This document shows, in pieces, positions 24,398 through 32,157 of a stretch of 41,648 nucleotides of DNA. The stretch is from positions 227,103 through 268,750 of the forward strand of contig CALVQK010000001.1 of assembly GCA_944358305.1 (NCBI GenBank). The letters are read 5' to 3'. The position numbers and the translations under genes were made by a program. Every line of letters begins with the position of its first letter. Within the stretch, counting starts at the first letter, position 1. Under the pieces are notes generated by a model, which saw only the letters and a program-made list of their open reading frames with translations, searched no databases and was not told the DNA's origin. The stretch is from an uncultured Bacilli bacterium (GTDB lineage Bacteria > Bacillota_I > Bacilli_A > RF39 > UBA660).

Positions 24398-25643
24398 AGA
24401 ATATTTAACTGTCAGTCAATTAACTAAATATATAAAATATAAGTTAGATAATGATGTTAACTTAAGAGAAGTCTATTTAAAAGGTGAAATCTCTAACTTT
24501 AAAGCTCATACTAGAGGCCACTTTTATTTTACGATTAAAGATGAAGGTAGTAGAATTAATGCAGTCATGTTTGCAAGTAGTGCTAGTAAAGTAAAGTTTA
24601 CTCCTGAAGATGGTATGAAAATACTTGTAACAGGAAGAATATCTGTTTATGAAGCGACAGGTGGTTACCAAATCTATGTTAATGAAATGATGGAAGATGG
24701 AGTAGGGAACCTTTATGTTGCCTTTGAACAATTAAAGAAAAAGCTTGCTGGTGAAGGTTTATTTGATGAAAGAAGAAAAAAGCCAATTCCTAAAATACCA
24801 GAAAGAGTAGGGGTAATAACTGCTCCAACAGGTGCTGCTATTCGTGATATAATATCTACTATTAATAGAAGATTTCCTTTAACAGAAGTAATACTTTTCC
24901 CTAGTTTAGTACAAGGAGAAGGTGCTAAAGAAGATATTGTAAGGCAAATAGAGCGAGCTAAAGACTATAATCTTGATGTTCTAATAGTAGGTAGGGGAGG
25001 AGGCTCAATTGAAGACTTATGGGCCTTTAACGAAGAAATAGTAGCAAGAGCAATATTTGATTGCCCTATTCCTATAATTAGTGCCGTAGGTCATGAAATA
25101 GACTTTACTATCGCAGACTTTGTAGCAGACCTTAGAGCGCCAACTCCAACTGGAGCAGCTGAGATTGCAGTTCCTAATAAAAGTGATGTTATAAATTATA
25201 TTAATCAATTAAATTTAAGATGCCAAAAGAATATTAAAACAATTATTGAATTAAAGAAAAAAAGATTAGATAGCATTAAAAGTCATTATATTCTAAACAA
25301 TCCTTTAGACTTATATTCTGCCAAAATTCAAAAACTTGATTATTTGACTGAAAGACTAGTAAAAAACTATAAAGTTATTATAGATAAAGAAAAGATAAAA
25401 TTAAATAACATAAAAACAAGGCCTTTATTTAGTAATCCTTTATTAATACTAGATAAAACTAAACAGAAATATGCTTTATTACTTAGTAAATTAGATGCCT
25501 TATCACCATTAAAAACCCTAGAGCGTGGTTATGGTATCGTTAAACTTAATGATAAGGCCATTACTAGTATAAAAGATTTAAAAACAGATGACTTAATTAA
25601 TATAGAATTAAAAGATGGCAGTGTTAATGCTCTTGTAAAATAA
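24390..25643 (+). CDS. xseA: Exodeoxyribonuclease VII large subunit
   Basis: Catalytic subunit of the single-strand-specific exonuclease VII. The 417 residues carry an N-terminal OB fold (VYLKGEISNFKAHTRGHFYF, then INAVMF), and the nuclease core with GVITAPTGAAIRDI, VLIVGRGGGSIEDLWAFNEE, the pair AVGHEIDFTIADFVADLRAPTPTGAAE (two adjoining motifs), a long coiled coil and the C-terminal LERGYGIVKL. Start codons ATG 24387 and 24390 are adjacent; GTGAGG sits 6 bases before the second. It overlaps the nusB stop. A small zinc-ribbon gene lies between it and xseB. Confidence 0.96.
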   Translation: MNKEYLTVSQLTKYIKYKLDNDVNLREVYLKGEISNFKAHTRGHFYFTIKDEGSRINAVMFASSASKVKFTPEDGMKILVTGRISVYEATGGYQIYVNEMMEDGVGNLYVAFEQLKKKLAGEGLFDERRKKPIPKIPERVGVITAPTGAAIRDIISTINRRFPLTEVILFPSLVQGEGAKEDIVRQIERAKDYNLDVLIVGRGGGSIEDLWAFNEEIVARAIFDCPIPIISAVGHEIDFTIADFVADLRAPTPTGAAEIAVPNKSDVINYINQLNLRCQKNIKTIIELKKKRLDSIKSHYILNNPLDLYSAKIQKLDYLTERLVKNYKVIIDKEKIKLNNIKTRPLFSNPLLILDKTKQKYALLLSKLDALSPLKTLERGYGIVKLNDKAITSIKDLKTDDLINIELKDGSVNALVK

Positions 25644-25657
25644 AAGGAGATAATGTT

Positions 25658-25846
25658 ATGACAAAAGTAGAAAAACAATTAGTTAAATGTGCTAAGTGTG
25701 GTAAAGAAAGTGAACAATTAATAATATATAGTGTTAATTTTAGTTTAGGAAAAAAAGAAGATAATAAAAAATTAATAAATAAAAACCAAAAATGTCCTAA
25801 TTGTGGATATGAAGCAAAAGATATAAGCGTAATCAAAAACAATTAA
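25658..25846 (+). CDS. Small zinc-ribbon protein between xseA and xseB
   Basis: A 62-residue protein with two CxxC knuckles, KCAKCGKES near residue 11 and QKCPNCGYEA near residue 45, spaced as in a zinc ribbon; the linker is lysine-rich. AAAGGAG stands well before the ATG and the gene is 14 bases downstream of xseA, so it is expressed with exonuclease VII. I do not know a standard exonuclease VII accessory protein of this type. A nucleic-acid-binding role is a guess from fold and context. Confidence 0.75.
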   Translation: MTKVEKQLVKCAKCGKESEQLIIYSVNFSLGKKEDNKKLINKNQKCPNCGYEAKDISVIKNN

Positions 25847-25866
25847 TACAAAAATAGGAGGAAAAT

Positions 25867-26097
25867 ATGGAAAAGAAAGAAAAAAAATTTGAAGAAAAAA
25901 TAGACGAATTAGAAACACTTGTTAAATCTTTAGAGAATGGAGATGTTCCTTTAGACAAAGCTATAGATTATTTTACCAAAGCTACAGAACTTGCTAGCGA
26001 ATGTGATAAAGATCTAAAAGAAGCTGAAAAAGCTTTAACTTCTATTGTAAATGAAGATGGTAGCTTAGGAGAATTTAAAGGAGAAGTAGAAGCATAA
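25867..26097 (+). CDS. xseB: Exodeoxyribonuclease VII small subunit
   Basis: Small subunit that coats the coiled coil of XseA. The 76 residues show the typical helical hairpin: [39 protein letters not shown], then a third helix ending EKALTSIV. Length fits the family. AGGAGG lies upstream of ATG 25867. It follows the zinc-ribbon gene by 20 bases in the nusB operon. Confidence 0.95.
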   Translation: MEKKEKKFEEKIDELETLVKSLENGDVPLDKAIDYFTKATELASECDKDLKEAEKALTSIVNEDGSLGEFKGEVEA

Positions 26098-26099
26098 TT

Positions 26100-26360
26100 A
26101 TGAGAGAAGTTAAAATTCATGGAATCTATAAACATTTTAAAGGAGATTATTATTTAGTAGAAGGAATTGCCAAGCATTCTGAAACAAAAGAAGATATGGT
26201 AGTCTATCGTAGATTATATGGAGATGGTAGTTTATGGGTAAGACAACTTGATATGTTTTTAGAAGAAGTAGATCACATAAAATACCCTAAAGTTAAACAA
26301 AAATATCGTTTTGAACTTATGGAAATTCAAAGTGTTGCTAGTAAGTTTAAAGGAGAATAA
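26100..26360 (+). CDS. DUF1653 family protein
   Basis: An 86-residue protein with the features of DUF1653: [20 protein letters not shown], then [20 protein letters not shown] and [11 protein letters not shown]. The family is a small beta-rich domain of unknown function, common in bacteria. It starts 2 bases after xseB and stops directly before the ATG of the following acetyltransferase gene, so it is part of the same operon. Function is not known, and context does not fix it. Confidence 0.85.
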   Translation: MREVKIHGIYKHFKGDYYLVEGIAKHSETKEDMVVYRRLYGDGSLWVRQLDMFLEEVDHIKYPKVKQKYRFELMEIQSVASKFKGE

Positions 26361-26759
26361 ATGATAAGATTAGTTAAGTTTAATAAATTAAAAGATAAAG
26401 ATTTAGATAAAATAATTGATAAACACTATACACATTGGAAACAATACAATAATAAATTAGATTTAAATGAAATAGTTAATAGTTTTAAAAATATTTATAA
26501 CAATGAATCTATTTTGCCTATTGGGTATGCTTGTTTTGATGACGATAAACTAGTTGGTTTTTGTACTTTAAGAAAAGATAATCTAAAGAAATATCAAGAT
26601 ATATTTCCGTGGATTTGTAGTGTTATGATTTTTGATGAAGAAAGACATAAAGGATATGGCACGAAAATGATTGAGTTGGTATGTAATGAAGCTAAAAAGC
26701 TAGGTTACAATAAAGTCTATTTATGGACTGACAAAGCTCCTGACTTTTATAAAAAATAG
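26361..26759 (+). CDS. GNAT family N-acetyltransferase, C-terminus cut by a frameshift
   Basis: Acetyl-CoA-dependent transferase of unknown substrate. The GNAT core is visible: GYACFDDDKLVGFCTLR, then ICSVMIFDEERHKGYGTKMI with the pyrophosphate-binding R-x-x-G-x-G/A-like HKGYGTK, and KKLGYNKVYLWTDKAPDFYKK. The frame then ends at TAG 26757-26759 directly after a run of six A. In the +1 frame the sequence continues IGFSYVMQVEKNEGG...YCKEI to a stop at 26828-26830. That is the expected GNAT ending (FYKK-x-GF), giving about 157 residues. One missing A in the run explains the break. The 132-residue product lacks the last two strands. AAAGGAG precedes ATG 26361. Confidence 0.8.
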   Translation: MIRLVKFNKLKDKDLDKIIDKHYTHWKQYNNKLDLNEIVNSFKNIYNNESILPIGYACFDDDKLVGFCTLRKDNLKKYQDIFPWICSVMIFDEERHKGYGTKMIELVCNEAKKLGYNKVYLWTDKAPDFYKK

Positions 26760-26855
26760 GTTTTAGTTATGTTATGCAAGTCGAGAAGAATGAAGGTGGC
26801 TTTGGAGAGTTATATTGTAAAGAAATATAAATATATTAAATATAGGAGAATAGAT

Positions 26856-27515
26856 ATGGAACAAATAAGTTATAAAGAGTTTAGAAAATTTTTAGATAGT
26901 GATGTAAATGAAGCTGAATACTTTGGTTATGGTAAAGAAGATTTAATTAGTTTGAAAGAGCGTTTAGAAGGATTAAGAGAACGTTTTGATATATGCGAGT
27001 CTAGAATAGAAAGTGATAGAGAAAAAATTGAAAAAGCTTATAGTAATATAAGTGGTATTTCTTATAATGATTATCGCAAAGCTCTTACTTTTAATGACGG
27101 CGAATCCTCATATTATCTAGCTAAAGATGAAGAAAAAAACATCTACAAAATCAAATGGTATGCAAGCAGTGAATCATCAGTATTAACTAATATGAAACTA
27201 GTTAAATATAGAAATCTTGGAAGAAAGTATTCTAAAGAAATAGATAATATTGTAGAAAATAGTGTTAAATACTTTAATAAAGACAATACTATTGAATCAG
27301 TAAGCTCAATATTTGTTTTAGAAGATAGTTATTTTTCATCTAAATTAAATTGTAATAATTGTCCATTTTTCTTTATTGATAAAAGGACTTTAGTGCCTGA
27401 AGAATATACAATAATGCCTTTTAGAGTAGAATATGATACTCTTCCAAAAATAGCTATAGAAGATAAACAAAAACTATTAACTAAAATAATGGTACCAAGA
27501 GGATTTTTAAATTGA
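26856..27515 (+). CDS. Hypothetical protein
   Basis: I do not recognise this 219-residue protein. It has a charged helical N-terminal half with a likely coiled coil (LISLKERLEGLRERFDICES, residues ~30-50) and a beta-rich remainder. A CNNCPFF pair of cysteines occurs near residue 170. ATG 26856 follows TAGGAG by 7 bases. A longer frame from 26769 would only translate the frameshifted acetyltransferase tail in the wrong phase. The stop overlaps by 4 bases the TTG of the flavodoxin-like gene, so the two are coupled. Confidence 0.7.
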   Translation: MEQISYKEFRKFLDSDVNEAEYFGYGKEDLISLKERLEGLRERFDICESRIESDREKIEKAYSNISGISYNDYRKALTFNDGESSYYLAKDEEKNIYKIKWYASSESSVLTNMKLVKYRNLGRKYSKEIDNIVENSVKYFNKDNTIESVSSIFVLEDSYFSSKLNCNNCPFFFIDKRTLVPEEYTIMPFRVEYDTLPKIAIEDKQKLLTKIMVPRGFLN

Positions 27516-27973
27516 GTAGAGTAATTATATATAAAAGTAAAACAGGGCATACCGAAAGATATGCTAAAATGCTTAGTGAAGAGTTAGATATTCCTTGTTA
27601 TTCATATAAAGAAGCCAAAGTTAGTGATAATGATGAAGTGATTTTCTTAAGTTATATCTATGCTTCAAAAATAATGGGGCTCTCTAAAGCTTTAAATAAA
27701 TATAATATAAAAGCAATAATTGCTGTAGGAGCACTTGCCTATAGTAAAGACTATGTTAATACTTTAAAACAAACTAATAATATCGATAAACCTTTCTTTT
27801 ATCTAAGAGGAGGAATTGATTATAGTAAGTTAAACTTTATCTTTAGAAAATTTCTTCCTATCATAGGTAAAGATATTGCTAAAGATGATAAAGAACTTTT
27901 AAACCTATTTAAAAATGGTGGCGACTTTGTTACTAAAGACAGCCTAAAAGATGTTATTAATCATTTAAAATAG
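27512..27973 (+). CDS. Flavodoxin-domain protein
   Basis: A 153-residue protein beginning RVIIYKSKTGHTERYAKML, the phosphate-binding loop of flavodoxin-like FMN proteins (T-G-H-T). FFYLRGGIDYSKLNF resembles the HemG/flavodoxin-5 subgroup, which acts in redox reactions including protoporphyrinogen oxidation; no haem genes are seen nearby, so the substrate is open. The start is TTG 27512 overlapping the previous stop, with AGAGGA upstream. It is the last gene of the nusB-led gene string and is followed by a terminator. Confidence 0.8.
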   Translation: MSRVIIYKSKTGHTERYAKMLSEELDIPCYSYKEAKVSDNDEVIFLSYIYASKIMGLSKALNKYNIKAIIAVGALAYSKDYVNTLKQTNNIDKPFFYLRGGIDYSKLNFIFRKFLPIIGKDIAKDDKELLNLFKNGGDFVTKDSLKDVINHLK

Positions 27974-28000
27974 CTAATTAATTTAGTTATTTTTTCTTTT
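27970..28000 (+). terminator. Terminator after the flavodoxin-like gene
   Basis: AATAGCTAA pairs imperfectly with TTTAGTTATT around a short loop and is followed by TTTTTTC and a further T-run. Confidence 0.5.
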
Positions 28001-28031
28001 TTAAAAGAGCATTGATTATTAATCAACACTC
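27997..28031 (-). terminator. Terminator of the spoIVB-like gene
   Basis: On the minus strand GAGTGTTGAT pairs with ATCAATGCTC (28031-28007), followed by a T-run complementary to 27997-28006. It includes the stop codon. Confidence 0.65.
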
Positions 28032-29026
28032 TTATCGCCTTCCTCTAACATCGTTGTTATAAAAATACCATACCCTTTCTTAGCATCATTTACTATAACG
28101 TGAGTAACAGCACCAACTAGTTTTTCATTCTGAATAATAGGAGAACCACTCATTCCCTGAATAACACCACCAGTCTCGTTTAAGAGTTCTTCATCTGTTA
28201 TTTCAAAAAGAATATTTTTAATACTGCTATCTTTATTAACATTTAATATGTTTATTGTATATTCTTTAACCTCGTTACCATTAATAACAGTCCTTATAGT
28301 AGCTTCACCTTTCTTAACATCATCTTTTGTTCCAACTTCTAAAGCTTTTGTTTCTAATAGCTCATCTGTATATTCTCCAAAAATACCGGACTCTTCATTA
28401 GAACTAATACTACCATAAGTTACACCTTCATCATAAATAGCATTCTTCTCACCTGGTGAGCCATTTTCACTTTTTGTATTATCAGTTACCGTAGCTTTAA
28501 AAATTTTCCCATCCTTAATTTCAAATCTTTCACCAGTTGTTCTCTCTGTTATTTCATGACCTAAAGCCCCAAAAATAGTTGTTTTAGGATCAATATAAGT
28601 TAAAGTACCAATACCGGTTATTTCATCTTTAACATAAAGTCCCGTTTTACAAACATTTTCACTATCACAGATCATATCTAAAGTTAAATCAGAAGACTTA
28701 TTATCACGAATAATAGTTACATCTAACTGATTATCCTTTTCTGCTTCAGAATTAACTGCATTTACCATTTCATTAATGTCACTAACTTCTGTGCCATTTA
28801 TTTTTGTAATGGTATCACCAACTAGAAAACCTGCATCTTTTCCAATATATTTACTATCTACTTCATAGAAACCAACTACTAAAACACCTTTAGAATTAAC
28901 TTCTATACCAATGGTTTCTCCACCTGGGATAATATATTTGGAATAAGCATAAATGTTTATGGGCATAATAAAAAGTATAAGAAGAGGAAAAATTATTTGT
29001 AGCTTTAATTTTTTTAAAAAATGCAT
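28019..29026 (-). CDS. spoIVB: SpoIVB-like serine peptidase (family S55) with PDZ domain
   Basis: In spore formers SpoIVB cleaves SpoIVFA to trigger sigma-K in the mother cell. This 335-residue protein has a signal or anchor segment (LQIIFPLLILFIMPINIYAY), a PDZ domain (about residues 30-115; AGFLVGDTITKINGTEV), and the S55 catalytic domain with GIGTLTYIDP, the histidine in FGALGHEI, the serine in QGMSGSPIIQNEKLVGAV and then THVIVND, KGYGIFI. It is acceptable as a full-length active enzyme. ATG 29026 is 9 bases after AAGGAG. A TTG at 29035 would abut that site. A sigma-A promoter is not clear. Whether this organism sporulates cannot be told, since no spore sigma factor is in the window. Confidence 0.9.
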   Translation of the reverse strand: MHFLKKLKLQIIFPLLILFIMPINIYAYSKYIIPGGETIGIEVNSKGVLVVGFYEVDSKYIGKDAGFLVGDTITKINGTEVSDINEMVNAVNSEAEKDNQLDVTIIRDNKSSDLTLDMICDSENVCKTGLYVKDEITGIGTLTYIDPKTTIFGALGHEITERTTGERFEIKDGKIFKATVTDNTKSENGSPGEKNAIYDEGVTYGSISSNEESGIFGEYTDELLETKALEVGTKDDVKKGEATIRTVINGNEVKEYTINILNVNKDSSIKNILFEITDEELLNETGGVIQGMSGSPIIQNEKLVGAVTHVIVNDAKKGYGIFITTMLEEGDKSVD

Positions 29027-29092
29027 CTTAATCAACTCCTTAAGCTACAGTAATAGTATGGAGAGATTTTTAGAAAAAAGACGTGTTAAATC

Positions 29093-29121
29093 TTGCCAAT
29101 ATCAAACAAAAATGATATAAT
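29093..29121 (+). promoter_or_regulatory. Promoter of the 100-residue hypothetical gene
   Basis: TTGCCA (29093-29098), 17-base spacer, TATAAT (29116-29121), with AAGGAGGA and ATG 29146 just downstream. Confidence 0.7.
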
Positions 29122-29145
29122 ATAGAACTTACAAGGAGGAATATT

Positions 29146-29448
29146 ATGAAAGTCTGGAAAAATGCTAAATTTTTAAAAAAAGATAAAAATATAGATTTAA
29201 TTACAAGAAGTTATATAAACTATATTTATAAATATGGTCCTATTAATGACATTATTAGAAAATATAATATTAATCCAAGTGATGTATATAAATTAAATCA
29301 ATATACTGCTAATAGAATTGCTGGACTTTTATTACTATATCTTGCTAAAGATACAAAACGTCTTAATGACATAGTTTTAAAATACGATACAAACGATTTA
29401 TTAGTAAGTGATATTGTTCCTGAAATAGAAGGATATATAGAAAGGTGA
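29146..29448 (+). CDS. Hypothetical protein, 100 residues
   Basis: A small helical protein with no recognised domain. The stretch YGPINDIIRKYNINPSDVYK could be a helix-turn-helix-like segment, followed by a hydrophobic helix IAGLLLLYLA and an acidic C-terminal part. A perfect AAGGAGGA site and a good promoter show it is expressed. It is followed after 8 bases by a tiny basic gene. It is divergent from the SpoIVB-like gene. Confidence 0.65.
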   Translation: MKVWKNAKFLKKDKNIDLITRSYINYIYKYGPINDIIRKYNINPSDVYKLNQYTANRIAGLLLLYLAKDTKRLNDIVLKYDTNDLLVSDIVPEIEGYIER

Positions 29449-29456
29449 GGGGTTCA

Positions 29457-29564
29457 ATGGAAGCAAAAAAAGTAAAAGGAAATTATAATAAAAAGAAAAA
29501 TGTTAAAAAGATAAATTGTCTTGCTAACAGAAAAAGAGTTAATACTACAAAATTATTTAAATAA
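29457..29564 (+). CDS. 35-residue highly basic protein
   Basis: ATG 29457 has GTGAGGGG about 5 bases upstream. The product starts MEAKKVKGNYNKKKN and contains thirteen Lys/Arg in 35 residues, one cysteine and no acidic residue after the second position. It is coupled to the preceding gene and ends before a terminator. Such peptides often bind RNA or ribosomes, but nothing here proves it. The ribosome site and the complete fit between the previous stop and the terminator are the support. Confidence 0.55.
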   Translation: MEAKKVKGNYNKKKNVKKINCLANRKRVNTTKLFK

Positions 29565-29570
29565 AATTAA

Positions 29571-29601
29571 AAAAATAGACGCTAACAAGTTGTCTATTTT
29601 T
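29571..29601. terminator. Bidirectional terminator between two tiny genes
   Basis: AAAAATAGAC (29571-29580) pairs with GTCTATTTTT (29592-29601) across an 11-base loop. It serves both the basic-peptide gene and the convergent membrane peptide gene. Confidence 0.75.
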
Positions 29602-29692
29602 AAATTACATAAAAGAATATTACACTAATTACTGAAGCTAATATAGCTACTAACATTATAGCAGAGATTATCTTTACCATTTTTTGATTCAT
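29600..29692 (-). CDS. 30-residue single-helix membrane protein
   Basis: ATG 29692 is preceded by GAGGTG at 6 bases. The product starts MNQKMVK and is then one hydrophobic helix (IISAIMLVAILASVISVIFF) ending YVI. It resembles in style the tiny DUF4044-like membrane proteins of Firmicutes, but I cannot confirm that. It stops within a shared terminator. No antisense RNA is evident, so I do not call it a toxin. Confidence 0.55.
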   Translation of the reverse strand: MNQKMVKIISAIMLVAILASVISVIFFYVI

Positions 29693-29795
29693 TAAATTCA
29701 CCTCAATCTAATTATATAGAAAAAGTCTATTTTTGTAAAATGAATTTAGGTAAATAATTATACTCATATGAATAATCTTTATTAGGGTGAAATAT

Positions 29796-30425
29796 ATGAA
29801 TATAAAATTAAAAAATGTAAAGAATAAAGTAACAAACAAACTAGAAGAACAAAAGAAAATATACATATTTCTTATCATAGTAATGTCTATAGGTCTAACC
29901 TGCGGCATTATATATGCTGTTATATTAAATAAAAGTGATCATAATCTAGTTACAACTAGTTTAAATAGTTTTTTTGATAGTATCAAAAACAATAATATAG
30001 ATTACACAAGTGCTTTAATTAATAGTTTGATAGGCAATATCTCTTTTGTAACATTTATTTTTTTATTAGGAATATCCATTATAGGAATACCTTTAATTAT
30101 ATTTAGTTTAGCTTCATCTGCATTTATTTTTGGTTTTTCTTTAAGTTCTATTATTTATACATACCATTTTAATGGCATTTTAAAAGCTGTTTTCTATCTT
30201 TTTCCTCATCAGTTGATTACCTTATTAATGTCACTATTTTTAGGCTTCTATGCCCTTTATTTTGGCATTAAACTATTTAAATATTTATTTAGAGGCATAG
30301 ATATTAATCTAAGAAGTTCTATGAAAAGATATATCCAAGTATATATAACAGTTTTATTAATTTTTATTGGTTGTAGTTTTATAGAAGTATTCTTATCACC
30401 AGCTTTAATTAAATTAGTAGTCTAA
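29796..30425 (+). CDS. spoIIM: SpoIIM-like membrane protein
   Basis: Stage II sporulation protein M family, in spore formers part of the SpoIID-SpoIIM-SpoIIP peptidoglycan machine of engulfment. The 209 residues have five hydrophobic segments: IYIFLIIVMSIGLTCGIIYA, a pair around ISFVTFIFLLGISIIGIPLI, then SSAFIFGFSLSSIIYTYHF, LITLLMSLFLGFYALYFGI and VYITVLLIFIGCSFIEVFL. GIPLI and FPHQL in the right order support the family. ATG 29796 lies 5 bases after TTAGGGTGA. Its stop codon overlaps that of the convergent metallopeptidase gene. It is not next to xerD here, though spoIIM and xerD are neighbours in Bacillus. Confidence 0.8.
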   Translation: MNIKLKNVKNKVTNKLEEQKKIYIFLIIVMSIGLTCGIIYAVILNKSDHNLVTTSLNSFFDSIKNNNIDYTSALINSLIGNISFVTFIFLLGISIIGIPLIIFSLASSAFIFGFSLSSIIYTYHFNGILKAVFYLFPHQLITLLMSLFLGFYALYFGIKLFKYLFRGIDINLRSSMKRYIQVYITVLLIFIGCSFIEVFLSPALIKLVV

Positions 30426-32044
30426 TTTTTAATCAAAGTCTTAGCTTTCTCATCATTAAAATAATAGTGTATATCTGGATCAAGTTTAACTTCGCTAACA
30501 ATACTAGCATACTTAAACAACCTAAGCCATTTATCATAATCATAAGTTTCATAATCAGCATAAGCAAAAAAAGACATTAACATATTAGCAACTTCCGTAG
30601 TATCTCCATTATCATCTAATTTAGATTCTAATAATTTAAAGAAATTATTCACCTGCAAAGTTGCTGCTTCTTCGCTAATATAACTGTTGTTATTAATATA
30701 TGCTTCTTCTAAAGCATCTTTAATTATAGAAACATCATCAGTACTTATTGCTTCTAAAAACTTATCTTTACCAATAATATCAATAGTAGCCTTAGTTACT
30801 GCTATATTTTTATTATAAGCACCATAATTAATATCAGAACTATCACTATATTCAGTTTCTATAAGTTCAGCAAAACCTTCAACATAAGTAGAGGGAATAC
30901 TAGTAGTAGTAAAAATAGCATGAGCACCTTCATGTCTTCTTAAATCGTCATCAGGAGTAGTACAGTAACCAATAATTCCATCATAATAATATCCATCTAT
31001 TACAGTACCATCACCTTGATCAATCCCATTTCCAAAAGGATTATAATTTCTCACAAATTCAAGATTCTCTAAATTTTCATAAACAACTTCATATTCCATA
31101 TAAGGATTGTCATTAAAGAAATCTATAAAATTATACAAAACTTCTTTCTCTTCATTATTAGCATAATCATTTTGAGCGATTGCATTAAGCAATAAATAAT
31201 TCTTTAACTCGTCTTCAGTTTCAATATTTTCAATATTAAATTTCTCATCATCACTCACTTTACTTATTTGTTTATAAATATACTTAGTTAAGTCATCTAA
31301 TTCTGAAGAAGAAAGACTATCTTTATTAGCAAAATAATACATAATTTTATCAGTTCTATCATTATCAAAGAAAGAATTAGTTATACTGTTTTTTAAAGTC
31401 GGGCCAAAAGCTAAGATAGCTGCAATTATTTGAATTCCAAAAATTCTTTGAAATTTCTCACTAACTTTATAAGAGTATAGGGAACTTTTTCTATACATTT
31501 GTCTTTGTTTACTATCATCTAATTCATGAATAACATGTGAATTCAAAAAGTCTCTTATCTCTTCATCCTCTAAAGCAAAAACTTGATGAGTAATATTTTC
31601 ATCTTCTATAAAAGACTCTTGTTTAAAAATCTGTGTGCCAAAATTCTTATCATTAACAACTATATAAACAGATCTATACTTATTTTTGACAAGCTCATCC
31701 TTTATAAAAGAAGCATTAATCAAAGAAGATACCTTTAAATTTATTCCATCCTCTTTCAACTTATCTATTTTATCTTTTAACTTTCTCTTATTTAATTTAA
31801 AATTAATTCTATTATCTTTAATTTGATTATAAATATCTTTCCCAATCATTATAGGATATATAGGAAAAGTATAAAGTAATAGATGTCTATTCATTTTAAA
31901 AGCCTCTAAAAAATTGTTTATTAAAAAATAAATTAATTGACTTTCAATTACAGGTAAAAGTATTGAAACATTATTTCCTTTATTTTTATATATATTCAAA
32001 TCTATAATATTATTAGCAATATCTTCATCAAGTACTTTTTTCAT
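30422..32044 (-). CDS. Membrane-anchored HExxH metallopeptidase-like protein
   Basis: A 540-residue protein of no family I can name. Near residue 370 it has RRHEGAHAIF, an HExxH zinc motif (HEGAH), and about 20 residues later VEGFAELIETEY, which offers the third, glutamate, ligand of a gluzincin. One hydrophobic segment (IFGIQIIAAILAFGPTL, near residue 210) separates an N-terminal ~200-residue domain from the peptidase part. If the positively charged N-terminal side is inside, the peptidase lies outside the cell. ATG 32044 follows AGAGGA; an upstream frame to 32074 lacks a ribosome site. It has its own promoter divergent from mnmA. The substrate is unknown. Confidence 0.75.
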   Translation of the reverse strand: MKKVLDEDIANNIIDLNIYKNKGNNVSILLPVIESQLIYFLINNFLEAFKMNRHLLLYTFPIYPIMIGKDIYNQIKDNRINFKLNKRKLKDKIDKLKEDGINLKVSSLINASFIKDELVKNKYRSVYIVVNDKNFGTQIFKQESFIEDENITHQVFALEDEEIRDFLNSHVIHELDDSKQRQMYRKSSLYSYKVSEKFQRIFGIQIIAAILAFGPTLKNSITNSFFDNDRTDKIMYYFANKDSLSSSELDDLTKYIYKQISKVSDDEKFNIENIETEDELKNYLLLNAIAQNDYANNEEKEVLYNFIDFFNDNPYMEYEVVYENLENLEFVRNYNPFGNGIDQGDGTVIDGYYYDGIIGYCTTPDDDLRRHEGAHAIFTTTSIPSTYVEGFAELIETEYSDSSDINYGAYNKNIAVTKATIDIIGKDKFLEAISTDDVSIIKDALEEAYINNNSYISEEAATLQVNNFFKLLESKLDDNGDTTEVANMLMSFFAYADYETYDYDKWLRLFKYASIVSEVKLDPDIHYYFNDEKAKTLIKN

Positions 32045-32079
32045 TATTTTCCTCTTTTCTAGGCAAAGTTGCAAAGTTA

Positions 32080-32108
32080 ATTATATCATTGATGTAACTT
32101 GAAAGCAA
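32080..32108 (-). promoter_or_regulatory. Promoter of the metallopeptidase gene
   Basis: Minus-strand TTGCTT (32108-32103), 17-base spacer, TATAAT (32085-32080). It overlaps the divergent mnmA promoter. Confidence 0.65.
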
Positions 32109-32127
32109 ATAAAAATTATAGTATAAT
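32099..32127 (+). promoter_or_regulatory. Promoter of mnmA
   Basis: TTGAAA (32099-32104), 17-base spacer, TATAAT (32122-32127), 30 bases before ATG 32158. Confidence 0.7.
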
Positions 32128-32157
32128 TAGTAGGAATTAAAGGCGGTGTTTATTTCT

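Noticed and set aside
26769..26855. N-terminal extension of the 219-residue hypothetical protein
   Set aside because: These codons are the frameshifted acetyltransferase tail read in the wrong phase; ATG 26856 has its own TAGGAG.
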